In this document: one piece after another, positions 1 through 12,494 of the stretch
How positions within the stretch are numbered: the stretch's first letter is position 1
Layout: every line of letters begins with the position of its first letter
Source of the DNA: Choanephora cucurbitarum
Lineage: Eukaryota > Mucoromycota > Mucoromycetes > Mucorales > Choanephoraceae
Assembly (NCBI GenBank): GCA_025331435.1
Contig: JAIWNI010000148.1
Coordinates: 1-51,599, forward strand
Direction: 5' to 3'
Length of the DNA: 51,599 bases
Notes under the pieces: generated by a model
The model's database searches: none
What the model saw: only the letters and a program-made list of their open reading frames with translations
Told to the model about the DNA's origin: nothing
Position numbers and translations under genes: made by a program

Positions 1-3000
1 TTGCTTAGAATTACAAAGTGTATGTTGTTGATTTATCTGATGTTTATAGTAACTCCAGAGTTAAATTCTATAGAAACCTTGTAAGCTTATCAGTTATACA
101 ACAGGAGAGAAAGAAGGGATTTCCTCCTTTTTTTTTTCTTTTTCTTGAGAAAAACAATATGAAAATCAACTCACTTGTTTCCAACCGAAAAACTGGTTTC
201 CTATCCATCATAATAAACAAACAAGGGAGATAGAGTAATGGTTTATTTCAAATAGCCTATAAATCAAATGTTGTTTCTAAATTAAGAAACAATTTGCTTC
301 TTTGTCTTTTTGTGAGTATCTCGATATAGCTATTAATACCTGCCTTGAATTACAGGTCCTTTTGTTTGGTACGGGAATGAATGTAATTTCTATACCGAAT
401 ATTCCTATAAAAGGAGGCTTATTCCGAATTCTTATTTTTATTTATGGAAATAGACTCAATAGGTTAAGATAGAACAATCGACATACGTTCTGTTACCTTT
501 CGCTTCTTCTCTTTGGAGACTATCATTATGCCTGAGAAAGTGATTAGATTCAAAGTCAATTTGTTGCTGACTTCTTTTTTCGAGGCTAAAATATCTCAAA
601 TAGCTCGTGTTTCAAAGATCAACAAAGAAACATTGATAGGATATGCTTCATCAAATCTTACCTCTCAGTCTCATAAGGATATCTTCACGCTCTAATAAGA
701 CAGGAAAAAAAAAGAATTGCATATTGGATTTTGCTTTCGTTTCATTCTTCTTGAGATTGCCCATAGTTAGCTGGTTTTGATCAAGAAAGCACAGGTCAGC
801 GATCGTTTGTGCATCTAGGTCACAATAACAAAAATGAGGGAAGGAAATTTTTTGTTAAGCATACGAACTTTTTTCCACTCTTTTCTCTTGTTTATGTCAG
901 CATTTTCTTTCCCAGTCAGACCTTATCGCTAGCTTAAAAGAGGATCTTTCTGTTCTTTTTTTTTTGAAACGGAGAGAAAGGTATGTTGTACGAGGCACAA
1001 CATCAGACAACCTTTCTTTTTCTTTTGCATACATTTAAAGTTTCTTTCTATTTTGATAAGAGTAATTCTACTATAACCTTCGGTAGAAAAAGAGAGAGAA
1101 AGAAAAAGAAAAAAAAATACCTGAAATTCATTGTTTATTACTTTGAAAGCACTCGAAATGGAAATGAAAAGTTTATTGCATGTTTGGAAAAATCTTTTTC
1201 TATAAAGGTACATTGTACGGACTTGAAATTTAAGAAAAAAGAGGCAAATTCATGCAAAGTATTTGAGCCAGTCTATTTTCTTTTTTATTTTGGAAAAACT
1301 CAGAAGTGTTTGCAGATGAGGCACCAATGAAGCTTGTCGCGTCATAAGCAATTCTGACCACATCTAACACTTTTCATTCTTCTTTAAAGGATATACTTAT
1401 ATGTGGCCTTGAATTTGTTACGGAATTACAACATGCTGATATAAGGTTTGATTCTAATGAAAGGAGTGGTTTAAATCTTGTCAACTCTAAATCCATTCAA
1501 AATAAATCCCGCAGATTCAAATCAGGCTAGGTCTCTAGTTCCTGGTAAATTCTAGCTTTCAATTCCCGAAAGGGGCATCTTATTTCTTTTTTGTTGCATT
1601 TCAAAAGAGGCTGTTTTTCCTTGTGTCTATGTCTTTCTTTCAATTCGGAACGACACGGACATCCGATCGAAGAAAAAAAAACGTTCAGCTTTGCTCTAAA
1701 ATGCGAATAACTTGGATTTATGTGGCGCTGGAAGAAGAAAAAAAATGAAACGCAAAATCTTGACCAGGAAATATAGATGTACTGAACCAGGTATCAAGCC
1801 AGGCTCAAACAAACCTTCGAAGCCACACTTTTGATTTGTTCTAGAATGCTATTGGACAAGGATAAAGATTTTACAAGATCGATTCGGTGTTGAGCGAAAA
1901 CTTAAGCCAGGTTCAAATCTGTTTCAAATTTTCGAGGTTCAAACCTGAGAACGCTAGTCAAAATTCAAAGTCAGGATTGTTCTGTGATCTTATGCATCCT
2001 ACTTAAAGTTAAAGCATCTCATTTTCTTTAAAAGAAAAAGAAAAAGGACTCCAGAATTTTAGTTTCTTACGTATCTCACTGGCACAGAAAAAAGCAGAGA
2101 TATGTTGAATTCTGCTTCTTTTTAGAAACGGAACTAAAGAAGACTGAAATGGCTATTGACAGAGTAAACAAAGTTAATAGACATTTGCGCCAAACAAACG
2201 GAGCTGAGTTTATTCATGTAACCTTGTGCTGAGCAGTAGTTAATTAAAAGCATATGGCAGATTTTCTTTCCAAATAAATCCCTCGTACCAAGAAAAGGTT
2301 CAGAATAAAGGATAGCCGCTAACTTGATCATCTCTACATACAGAAAGTTAACGCATACAGTCTTACTGTATATTTCAAGTAGCTTTGCGTTCATTGTCTT
2401 ATCTCACAGTCTGGCTGTGGGTTTATAGACTCCATAACCTGGTCGCACTGTGTTGATGATCCTACTGCCTTTTTCAATATAAACATATACCATTCGTTAT
2501 TTATCTCCGTTTCCAAAGAAACCAATGAGTAATCCTCTAATGATGACAAGTTAGCCTATACTTCTGTGCGTTAAGGTAAGCCTTGTTCAGATCGCGAGAT
2601 ATCTTGGCCTATCTCAATCAACTGTCAGCAACGTACAAAGGATTTCAAAAGACAACAGATCCCTATTACCAGAAGTTCCAGCTAATTTATTTTGTAAACT
2701 GGTTTTCTAAGTCAATCAATGGTTACCATTGTCACTTTTCAAAGTATTGTTTTTTCTTTTTAGCTGGACAACATTGAAAAAGGGTCTGAGAAAGCCTACA
2801 AAAGGCAGAGAAATGATAGTTCTTAGTGGCTTGAAAATAAAGTTCATGATAACTACTGTATCTTTATCTGAGAAAGCGTATAACTGAGTGTCATGATAAG
2901 ATCAATACTCTCAATGACTTCAATAAGGAGAAAGATAGCAAAGGCCGATGAATGCATCAGTTCTTTACAATTTTTCTTTTGGTTCAATGCAACCTTACAC

Positions 3001-5877
3001 TATGCTTACTATGGACTTGGAGTATGGAGGCTCCTTTGTTTACCAAAAGTTGTGCTGATGTAGAACAGTCTTCATGATATGAGATAATCTTTTTCTTAAA
3101 AAAAATCTGGCAATTGTTTCTGACAGAATTGTGAGTTTCTATGTACGTTGGCATTTGTTTTTCGACAAGACTTAGAAGGCTTTCAAGTGATAAATGAGGT
3201 GCTTAAAGACAAATAACTCATCTTTCCTCCTCCTCTTTTTTCCCTTCTTTTCCATTATTCATACTGTTCTTTGAGTAACTTCAACTATTTCCTTAGCTTA
3301 TTACATCGAACTCAACTATATTGCTATACTTAATATAGGTGATTACTTGACAGAACATATAAATATATGTAATTGATATATATTCATTGCTAAAGCTTTC
3401 TATGTTATCAATCGACTACATAGTCAAAACTGAAAAAGGGAGTTTGACTAATTTTATCCTTTCAAGTATCGGTCATCTTGACGACCATTCCAAAAACCTT
3501 AAGTAGTCAAAATCTTGTTAGTTGAACAAGTCTGAAAAGATTTTGAAGAAGATTGGTTTGGATGATCAGAAGACTCTTCATCAATCAAATACTTCTCTTT
3601 AAAAAATTCTCTCTGCTTCAAAAATGTTTGCTTTTTCTTCTTTGAATAGAGATCAATCTTTTTCAAGACAGCTGGTAACATTCTTATAGTAAAAGCCATT
3701 GCCTATAGTCAGTACTGTTTGTCGATAGTTCCATAACTTGGTACCTTAAAGAGCAAATAATACGAATGAAAAAATAGATAGTTTGCTTTTTAGGGTCATT
3801 TCCTAAAAAGATCTATGCAAACACCAGCTAAGTGAAATAGATTGGCTGAACCATACCATATTGAAGAAGAGCCAAGGGCTATACGTTGATAGCTCTGTTA
3901 TTATTTTTTGCTTGAATAAGTACATATATAAACACATGTTTTTCCTACTTGGTTACTTATCTTGTAGAATGATAGTGTTAGACTGGTATGGAAATTATTT
4001 TAGTATCAGTAAAGCGCCTGAAGCTTATATCTTTCGTCTATAGAGTACTTTTGTTTTCCTAGCTGAAAAAAAAAGAACTCCTTGACGGTGATACTGCTGA
4101 GACGTTAGTTCCTCGCTGAAAGGTAACAGTCTCGTTCTTTTCTGGTTATATTAGACTCCAATCTTCAAATTTTGTTTATCTGTTGCACAGCACTACTTTT
4201 TGGAATCGGAAACAAAGATAAAGGAGGCCAAGTTGGGACCAAATAGATGCAGTAAGGTATATGCAAATGCTTGCTTTACCTTTGTCAACCATGAGAAAAG
4301 GAAAACACACTCATAGTAAGAGTTTTTTCGTTGCAAGTAGAACGTATGTGTAAATCATAGGACAATGCTTTTTGATTTGCGGAACAGTAGCCGTGAAACT
4401 AAAAGTGTTCCGTAAATCGAGATGTTTCATAAATCACCAGGCTCTGAATCAAGAGTAAGCTACATCTACCTGACATATTAAGGCGAAGTGCTGTTCTTGT
4501 TTGAGAAAAAAATACTCAATGCCTCACCCCGAATAATAATGTTCGTAAAAGGTACTAACACAAAACTTCTTTTTTTAAGCTGCAGAGATTGTCGAACAAG
4601 CTCAGTTCTAATGATGATACAGTAAAAGTTGCTACGGTACCCAGAATCTTTGATTGTAGTTCTTCTGAGTATCACTACCAATTACAAATCAAAATGCCTA
4701 CCTCTTTTTGCTACATTAGTTCCTTAAAAAAAAACTACCTTTTCTGGAAACAAACTGATACAAAAGAAATCTTAAACAAAGCAAATGGGTTGCACAATTT
4801 TAAAAGGAAATTGTGTTCTTTTTGGAGAAACTAGAAGGCACAAGCGCAATATTATCTAAATATACTTTACTTATGTTTGGCGGGACTTACGGGTAAAGCC
4901 GATCACCATTCTGTTTAAACAAGATATAGCATAACCTTTTTTTTTTGAGAAGCCATTTTAGTTCTGAATTACACAATTGAGTTAAATCTTTTCTAGAAGT
5001 CAGAGCTCATCTTTTTCTCATTTGTCTCACACACATTCGAACCAGAGTTTTAACTACTGGCTATGATTGGTTTAGATAATTGGCGTAACAATAAGGTTGG
5101 GTACAAATGTTGAAAATAAGTAGAGTTTTAGGCGCATATTATTGGCCATGTAACATCTGTGCTATAGTGCAACTAACATAAAGCGTTTTCACTTACTTCA
5201 ACCTCAATGTGTGCAATAATACAGGGACTACAGGTAATGCAGATTGTGCACAATGCTAGGTATGATCCCATTGTATATATTTGGAAGTATATTGGCTGGC
5301 TTGGAGTTATGGTACTTATTGTTTTAGATTCACATTAAACTTAGAGCACATAAGAAGAACGGATTTTCTGTGGTATTGAATCTGTTTTTTATGATATTTC
5401 ATCATTTTCTTGTTAGCTATCTTGTTTTTAGTCTACGTTTTGGTGTTCAATCTAGCCATCAATTTCATATATTCTTGTACCTTACTTGTAATTCTGAAGT
5501 GCTGATGAAAAGATGATATGCCGCTAGCGTTGCAGTTGGCCTTTGCTATCTTTATTGTTTTGGCTTATTACAATTTCATTGTTTCCTGCTCCCATTGTTT
5601 TGTGATTGCAATCCAATCTTCATTAGAGGAATATTGAATTGCTTCTGTTCTTACCTACAGTTATGTGCAAGAGATGCTTCCTGTTAAGGTCCGCGAAAGG
5701 CTCTACTTTCTGTGTGCCTTGTTTATGCTGATATGCAAATTCGGATAAACATGCCTATTTTATTTCGTTTATTATCAATGTATTTTTCTTTGAAGAGAAA
5801 AAGGCCATCTTTCAAAGTGTCTTTAAGCACCAATAATGGTTTTCATTTCGTGTTATAAACAAAGAGAAGTCTAAATA
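1..5877. other. Gene-poor AT-rich region
   Basis: I see no supportable gene on either strand. Open frames here are short, low-complexity and lack family resemblance or splice-linked extensions. Two imperfect copies of a 15-mer (AAGCCAGGYTCAAAY) lie at 1796-1810 and 1904-1918, and short B-box-like strings occur nearby, but no tRNA fold can be built. The stretch may hold decayed repeats. Confidence 0.5.
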
Positions 5878-6050
5878 CAGTAGTCGCTCGATTTAAGAGT
5901 GTTTGATTTAAGAGTGTGCTCAATATAAGAGTGCAATCCTTCAACTTGAAAATCGCTTCAAGCACTAAAACACCATTCGATTTAAGAGTATGCTCAATAT
6001 AAGAGTGTATTTCTCAAGAATATGCACACTCTTAAATAAAGCGACTACTG
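5878..6050. mobile_element. MITE-like element with TA target duplication (Tc1/mariner-pogo type)
   Basis: The 173-bp element begins CAGTAGTCGCTCGATTTAAG and ends with the imperfect reverse complement, CTTAAATAAAGCGACTACTG. It is flanked on both sides by TA (5876-5877 and 6051-6052), the target duplication of the Tc1/mariner superfamily; a CAGT start fits the pogo/Tigger group. There is no coding capacity, so it would need a transposase from elsewhere. Internally a 29-bp unit is repeated (5905-5933 and 5979-6007). Termini and TA are seen directly; superfamily assignment is by analogy. Confidence 0.8.
5905..6007 (+). repeat. Direct 29-bp repeat inside the MITE
   Basis: Copies at 5905-5933 and 5979-6007 differ at one position. 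Each contains two TAAGAGTG-type words, so the element carries five or more copies of this word counting its ends. Confidence 0.8.
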
Positions 6051-6052
6051 TA

Positions 6053-7609
6053 GTCGAGTAGAATATGGTCTGTTCAATTAAGCTACTGTTTTAACGATAC
6101 AATGCCTCTTTTTTATTCTACATCATAATCAACATCAGGACTTTGAAATTCAGAAAAGAGAAACAAAGTAAATGCGTAAACATGAAGCAATGAAGTGTAT
6201 TGGTGCTCAACCTAAATAGAATTGTTGCAGTAACATGTGTTACATATCAGAGTGGGTGTCTACTCGATTTAGATTCTTTCAGGTGGTTTCAGCCAAAAAG
6301 CTTTGACGTTTTTTTTCTTCAGCTCAGAAACAGTTTTAGTACTTTCTCATACTTTTTGGTGCACGCTATCCAATTTGTTTTTCTGTATCAAGCAATTGTA
6401 GCATACACCGTCTTATTGCAAAAAAAAACAAATACAAAAAGTCATTACAATATGCTTGGGCATAAATAGAAAGAGTTTCTTTTCTAGAGAAAAAGAAGGC
6501 AAAGTGTCCTGCTAAAAATAAAAAATATAAAGCATACACATGTAAATAAAACATTTTTCCTTTTCTAATGTATCTGACAGCCTCAAAGGGAAAATGCAGT
6601 TCATAAATTCTCAATAAAACATTGAGTTACATAGCGCATAGAAATAAACTAAAATTCAATCACAAAAAATGTCATATTGATATAGACAAAGTTCAAGATG
6701 GCTTATAATAAATGTGCTATTTAAATTTAGTTGGGATCTTATAGAGGATCTAGTTAATATTAATTGTTTTCAAAGAACCGGTTCTGTCTGAGCAATTGCC
6801 AACGCGTAAGAATTTGACTATAGCAGGAGCATCACTAGCTTCCTAAACTCTGGTTGATTTGACATCGCTTTCACAGAGAAAAAGCACGATAAATATGGTA
6901 AGGAGAAAAGTAAAAGGCCTGTGCCACTGAAAAGGAAAAATAAACTATTTATAGTATTTTATTCTTCTGAATTAGGGAATAAAAAGAAAAGAGAGTCTAT
7001 TTATAATTGTCTGACATAAGTGTCAGATAGCTTTAAGAAAGCTTATAATGCTTCAATGGTAGCCAGATTCTTATGTGTTGACAATTTGTCAGATGTAATA
7101 TTCTCTCCAAGCACCGTTGATGTTGATTGAATCTTTGTAATTGCAAGTCTATGATCATCGAAGCTAAAAGCAATTGCGTGCAAAATATCAGTTGTGTCCT
7201 ATATTGAAGAAGGAGCTACAATAGTTTGTTGCGTGATAAAAATAGAGAAGCTAACTATATGCAGATATGTAAACATTCATCATTTGAGCACAAATGGTAG
7301 TTTCAATTTTTTGACATCTTTGAGAAAACCAGTCAGAGCGGCACATTTACATGACTAGGTTAGGTTCCGACCCTTTATTTTCCTCTCTCGTTTGAGAATT
7401 GAAGTTGACAAAGAGCTTCACGGCATGTATATCGATCAAAAAAAGTCAAAGCGTAATCGTTTCTCAACTGTCTCAATATAATTCGAACTCCATATATATC
7501 CGCTTGAGTGTATCCCGCTCAATCCACCCTCGTGGAAAGATCTTACAAATAAGTATCAATTATCTGAAAGCAGAATTTCAAGTATAGTGTAACGTCCTCG
7601 ATTAACATC
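6053..7609. other. Intergenic, no gene seen
   Basis: AT-rich with scattered A and T runs. No frame here has support. The last few hundred bases presumably include the upstream control region of the chitin deacetylase. Confidence 0.45.
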
Positions 7610-7616
7610 TATAAAG
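7610..7616 (+). promoter_or_regulatory. TATA box of chitin deacetylase
   Basis: TATAAAG lies 82 nt upstream of the ATG and is followed by a pyrimidine-rich leader, a usual arrangement for a strongly expressed fungal gene. Confidence 0.5.
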
Positions 7617-7697
7617 GAACCTTTCTTTGCAGTCAAAGCTTTTTTTTTTATCTTTCTTTATTCCTTTTACATTCATTATTCCATTTCATTCATTATC

Positions 7698-9221
7698 ATG
7701 CTCATTGCAAAGTCATTGATTCTTGTTGCTGGTGCAGCACAAGTTTATGCTGCCACTACTACCAGCAGCAATTACGCACCTCAATTTTCCCCTCACTTCC
7801 CTAACCTTCCAAAGGCTACTGGTGTTGTCACCAAGTATGATCCCGATGCTTTCCCCAAGACGTCTACATTGTCTTCCAAGGAACTGAGTGGCTATCCTGA
7901 AGTATGGGAGGCTCCTCCTACTGACCACCCTGAAGTAAAGGCAGTTTATAACAAGATTAACTGGTCTAAGGTTCCCAAGGCTCCTGTCAGAAAGTTCGAC
8001 AAGAACGGCAATTGGGTCTCTGACTCTGATGGACCCAAAGATCCTTACTGTTGGTGGTCTGATACCACTTGTGTTCGACCTAAGGTTTCTTACTTGCCTC
8101 CTGATATCTATACCTGTAAGAACGATGGTGATTGGGGTCTTACATACGATGATGGGCCATTCAACAAGTACACTGGTCCTGAAGCAAAGACTGAAAACGC
8201 TTATGCAGAACCAGCTCTTTATAACTTTTTGTCCAAGACTAACCAAAAAGCTTCTCTCTTTGTAAAGTATTTTGATAGGAAGTCAAACAACAAAACAATA
8301 GTGTGTCTAACTTTTTCATTTCATTAATAGTACATTGGTTCTAATGTTGTCACTTTCCCTGCTGCCGCTAAGCGAGGTTTGAACGATGGTCATCACATTT
8401 GTGTTCATACTTGGTCTCACCCTGCCATGACAACTCAAACTAACAAGCAAGTTGTTGCTGAACTTTACTGGTCTCTCAAGGCTATTAAGGAAGCTACCGG
8501 TATTACTCCCAAGTGCTGGAGACCTCCTCAAGGTGATGTTGATGACCGTGTCCGTGCTATTGCCTGGCAAATGGGTATGCGCACTGTTCTTTGGGATGAA
8601 GATACTGATGATTGGAACATGAGCGGTGCACCTGATGGTGGTGACCTTTCTCCCAAGAAGGTAGATGCTAAGTTTGCTACTTGGATCAAGAACTACAAGA
8701 CTGGTAAGGACAAGAAGGGTCATATCGTTCTTGAGCACGAATTGAATCATGTCACTGTCAACATGTCTATGCACTGGATGCCTAAGCTTCAAGAAACCTT
8801 TAATGTCAAGGCTGCTTTAGCTTGTGCTGGTGTTACTCAACCCTATTGGGAAGAAAACTTTGTATACCCTCTTGACACCATTGGCGGTAAGGGCTCCGGT
8901 TCTTCTGGCTCCTCTGGCTCTTCTGACTCTGACTCTGATTCCTCTGACGACTCTGATTCTGATTCTGACTCTGGATCCAAGTGTGGTGCTGGTGCTTACG
9001 GCTTAGGCAAAGGCAATGGCTACAACGGTGACTGTTGTAAGGATCAATCTGACTGTTTGGATGATTGTCTTAGCGGCAAATGTAACGGCCCCAAGAAGCC
9101 TGCCCACGTTTCTTGTAAATCTGGCTACAAGGGTAAAAAGAATGGTACTGGACCTAAAGATGCTTGTTGCACTACCCAATGGGATTGTCAAGAGGATTGT
9201 GTCAACAACAAATGTACATAA
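7698..9221 (+). CDS. Secreted chitin deacetylase with two C-terminal cysteine-rich modules
   Basis: Exons 7698-8261 and 8331-9221 (69-nt intron) give 484 aa. It would remove acetyl groups from cell-wall chitin to give chitosan (EC 3.5.1.41, carbohydrate esterase family 4), outside the plasma membrane. A signal peptide covers about residues 1-18. The NodB domain has all five motifs: TYDDGP 149-154 with the catalytic base and metal Asp, zinc ligands H214 and H218 in HTWSHP, RPPQGD 252-257, WDEDTDDW 276-283, and LEHEL 322-326. After the domain comes a Ser/Asp-rich linker and two modules spaced C-x15/16-CC-x5-C-x3-C-x4-C, unlike the CBM18 hevein pattern. There is no GPI signal at the C-terminus, so it is probably released or wall-bound. 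The second exon joins in phase 0 at FYIGSNV, a conserved strand of the fold. Function is certain at family level; the role of the modules is unknown. Confidence 0.95.
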
Positions 9222-9733
9222 TTATTCTAATTTAAAGTAAGATAAAGCTCCTTTTGGCATAATTGTCTGCTCTCATAAAAGCCATTCAAATATAAATGAG
9301 CATAGATCATTCTCCTTCCACCTCTTTAATCTTCTTTAGTCCAGTGTCACTTCTCTTAAATATTCTAAAAATAAATGCAGAATTTTTTTTTTACAAGAAA
9401 CAAAACCGGATTTTTTAGTGCAACAGTGCCTTTATACGCTATCAACACTTTATCTTTTTTGACAAGGGCTTTCTCATAAATAGGAAAGAAAAACAGGAAG
9501 AGACTGGTTTCTCCTTTTTTTTTTGAGAAGCTAGTTCATAATTAGCAAAATGATTTGATTGGATGAGATGCTTATAATCGCCAAACCTGTACATTGATAC
9601 TAAATTAATGTAGTACCACATTAAACACTGAAGATGTGATGTCGATCAATTTCAATTGCGATACCGCTTTCTTTCAATTCTATTCCCTTTCCTCTCCTTT
9701 CTCCATCTCTCCATCTTGACATCAGCTTTTTTC
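9222..9733. other. Intergenic between chitin deacetylase and glycosyltransferase
   Basis: Holds the 3' region of the deacetylase and a pyrimidine-rich leader (about 9660-9730) before the next ATG. No gene seen. Confidence 0.6.
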
Positions 9734-12137
9734 ATGAAGGTCAAAAGCGCGTTATTGGGGGCTTTTGGCTCTTTCTTGACTGTGTTCCTTATCTATCATA
9801 TCGTCGGACTTCACAAACAAAATGTATATACTCGCTATCTAGACTCAACAGAAATAACAAACTATACCATGCTAGAGTCTTTACTGATAAAGCCAAAACG
9901 TAAGTTGTTTCCTCTTTTCTTCAAACCATAGCATATAGTATGGCACAGTATCTTATAGTGGTATAGCTACATCACACCTTGCTCAACCTGAAGAACAGCA
10001 AGGCAAAATCGATTATACACTCGAACAATTAGAATCATTAGCAGCATCCATCACTTTAAATGTAAATACAACCATCATAATGCAATACAGCACAAAGGCA
10101 AAAACCAGCCATCAACTAGACAGTTTGTTGCGTCAAACTTTTAATCCAAGTCGGATATGGATTGTGTGTGCAACAGAAGCCGAGAAGAAGGAGGCCACCA
10201 CACTGATTCAGCAAAACAATCAGGCTCATCCAATTGCTCAGACTATTATCAACACATATTCAGAGAAGGACTGGTTCCGTACTGTTCAACAGTTAGACTC
10301 AGACTATGTGGTTGTGTTGAAGAAAGGAGTTATCCCAGGTGAAGGTTATTTTAGTTTCATACTCCGTTTATTACAACTTCCTTCATTACAACAAATGGTG
10401 CTTGGCACAGAATCATCTTTGCGCTGTGCAGGTCAAACTGCCAATTATGTCCAGTCAATAGAGGACATTTGGATTCTTCGCAAGGAATGGTATACGTCTT
10501 GGGCTACTCTCGACAAGATAATCGAAAATCCGTCAGGGCATTTGTTGCAACAATTCAATCTATCTTCTTTACTCTTACCTGTTTCAGACGGACGAACTGA
10601 CATGAAAGGAAATCGAGAGAGTAAAGGCTTATGTAATCATCGGGATAATGATGCTGTTCTACTTTATACAGATAGTTCTGTAACTTCTGCTTTTTCAGAT
10701 TTTGTTTGTTCATTCTCAGAAAAACATGAGGTTGTCCATTTTGTAACAAGCAACCAGGACAACAAGACCGAATCTATTGTTTGTAAGAAAGCGACAATAT
10801 TTGGCTACCATGTGAACGATACAAAGGAGCTGGAGGTATTGTTGCAACAGCTCTCTCCACGTGTCATGTTGTATCGAGGCCAGCCATACATGGGATATCA
10901 ACCGGAAACACTTACTCTGATTCATCTGCCTGAAACACTAAAGGCCGTTCAATGGATCTCAGGACTGCCAATAGATGCATTATCAGGTAAGAAAGAGGAA
11001 AACAAAGGGGGTGGAATTGTCCGAATGATAAGGATATATAATTGAACAAATGGTACCTTAGCATGGAATACACCACAAATCAAGATAATTGTACGCACCA
11101 GTGGCAACAAAAAGCAATCTCAAATGAAGCGCATCTTGAACTCTATTCAAAGTGCCAATTACCTGAACGATAAAGTAGATTTGTTTCTACTGATGGACGA
11201 AAAGAGCGACAGACCCACTTCACAGCTGATTAATAATTTCAAATGGAGGCATGGTGAGAAACAGATTCGTCATCGCATTGCTACTGTTCATTCAATGCAA
11301 CACTTTGTTGAATCTTGGTATCCTTCGTACGACCACGAATATGCAGTCCTGTTAGACGATCGTCTGGAACTTTCACCTTCATTTTATATCTGGCTTAAAT
11401 ATAGCCTATTGAAATACCGCTATCATCATGATGATGAAGTAACAAACAAACAAATGCTGGGCATCAGTGTTTACTCACCACGTATCATTGATACTGATCC
11501 AACTGGCCGAAAACTGCTAGAACCCAAACCATCCGACTATCTCATGCAGCTGCCTACAGGTGCAGGTGCGCTTTATTTCCCTGAATTCTGGCGTGAATAT
11601 CATGATTATATCACAGCTCGCCTAACAGACCAATCGACCGTTAAGCGAGGGTCTGGTCTTCGGCATCTTTTCAAGGATTCGCTCCTGACTATCTCAAGAA
11701 CCAATCGGTGGATTCATTCATGGCGCAAATACATGGACGAAATGATCTATATGCGCGGTTACGTGATGCTATACCCTCACCAGAGTTATTCAACACTCTA
11801 CTTAGTTCAAAATAACCTCAGCCAGAAGAAGAAAGAAGCATATAGTACAGCAGAAAAACTGTACAACGTACCTCTTGTTTCGAATGCTGATGTACCACAG
11901 TTATTGCCTGAATTAGACACATTACCTGTGTTTGATCTTCATGGGAAGCCAGCCGAACTCAGTACGCTAAAAGAGCGTGGCCTTCAATTGCAACGCAACT
12001 TTAGTGCCTGTGAACCTGCAGAAAACCATGATCACGACCCTTCAGATATGCTTTGCCCTTTCAGTCAGTTGATACAAATCCCTGTTGAACAGTCAGCAAA
12101 TGAAATACCTATCAAGTCCGTTAATGTATACCTGTAG
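9734..12137 (+). CDS. Predicted type II membrane glycosyltransferase (GT2-like)
   Basis: Exons 9734-9899, 9949-10986 and 11062-12137 give 759 aa; introns are 49 and 75 nt. The other possible acceptors of intron 1 run into stop codons, which fixes 9948. A single hydrophobic segment at about residues 6-26 is followed by a lumenal body, the layout of a Golgi type II enzyme. In the third exon VLLDDRLELS (Asp500-Asp501) is followed by an aromatic-rich SPSFYIWLKY stretch. This is the acidic metal/nucleotide-sugar motif of a family of GT-A-like fungal and plant proteins. Two halves (about 60-400 and 402-759) each begin with a strand-like 'IIMQYST' or 'IIVRTSG' segment, so the protein may contain two GT-A-like folds, only the second with DD. 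Donor and acceptor sugars are unknown. Confidence 0.65.
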
Positions 12138-12494
12138 CTGAGTTTATAAGCAGTAACATTCAGTTGACAAAAAAAACAAGTAAAATAAAAGAAGAGAAGC
12201 AAACATCATTGTCATTCTCTTAGCACAGTGTAGATAAAAGTAGGCTCTTAATTGAATTTGTATACGCATAAAAAGAGCAAGTGAAAGAAAATATTGTCCT
12301 TGCAAACAATACAGCTTTCCCAACGTTCAAGTCCCGCATCGTTTTCCTTTTGAGCATTTAAAATACTACAGACACAGCATCGTTCTATTTTTTCACTTTT
12401 TTTTTACTTTCTATTTTTTTTCAATAACTATAGCTACGTTTACAACAATTAAAGAGTAAAAAAGAAAAGAAGCAAAAAGAAGCCAAATATAGAT
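12138..12494. other. Intergenic; pyrimidine-rich leader of VAC7
   Basis: T/C-rich tract at about 12385-12425 followed by an A-rich leader before the ATG at 12495. No gene seen. Confidence 0.6.

Noticed and set aside
983..1330. Overlapping open frames on both strands near 0.9-1.3 kb
   Set aside because: Composed mainly of A/T and GA runs (Phe- and Lys-rich translations); no intron-linked extension or domain.
1912..1946. GGTTCAAATC and GGTTCAAACC words resembling a tRNA B box
   Set aside because: No cloverleaf with acceptor and anticodon stems can be formed around them; probably part of a small repeat.
7713..8792. Long minus-strand open frames opposite the chitin deacetylase (177 and 158 codons)
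   Set aside because: Mirror frames of a biased coding sequence; no signals or family resemblance, and the plus strand carries a complete enzyme.
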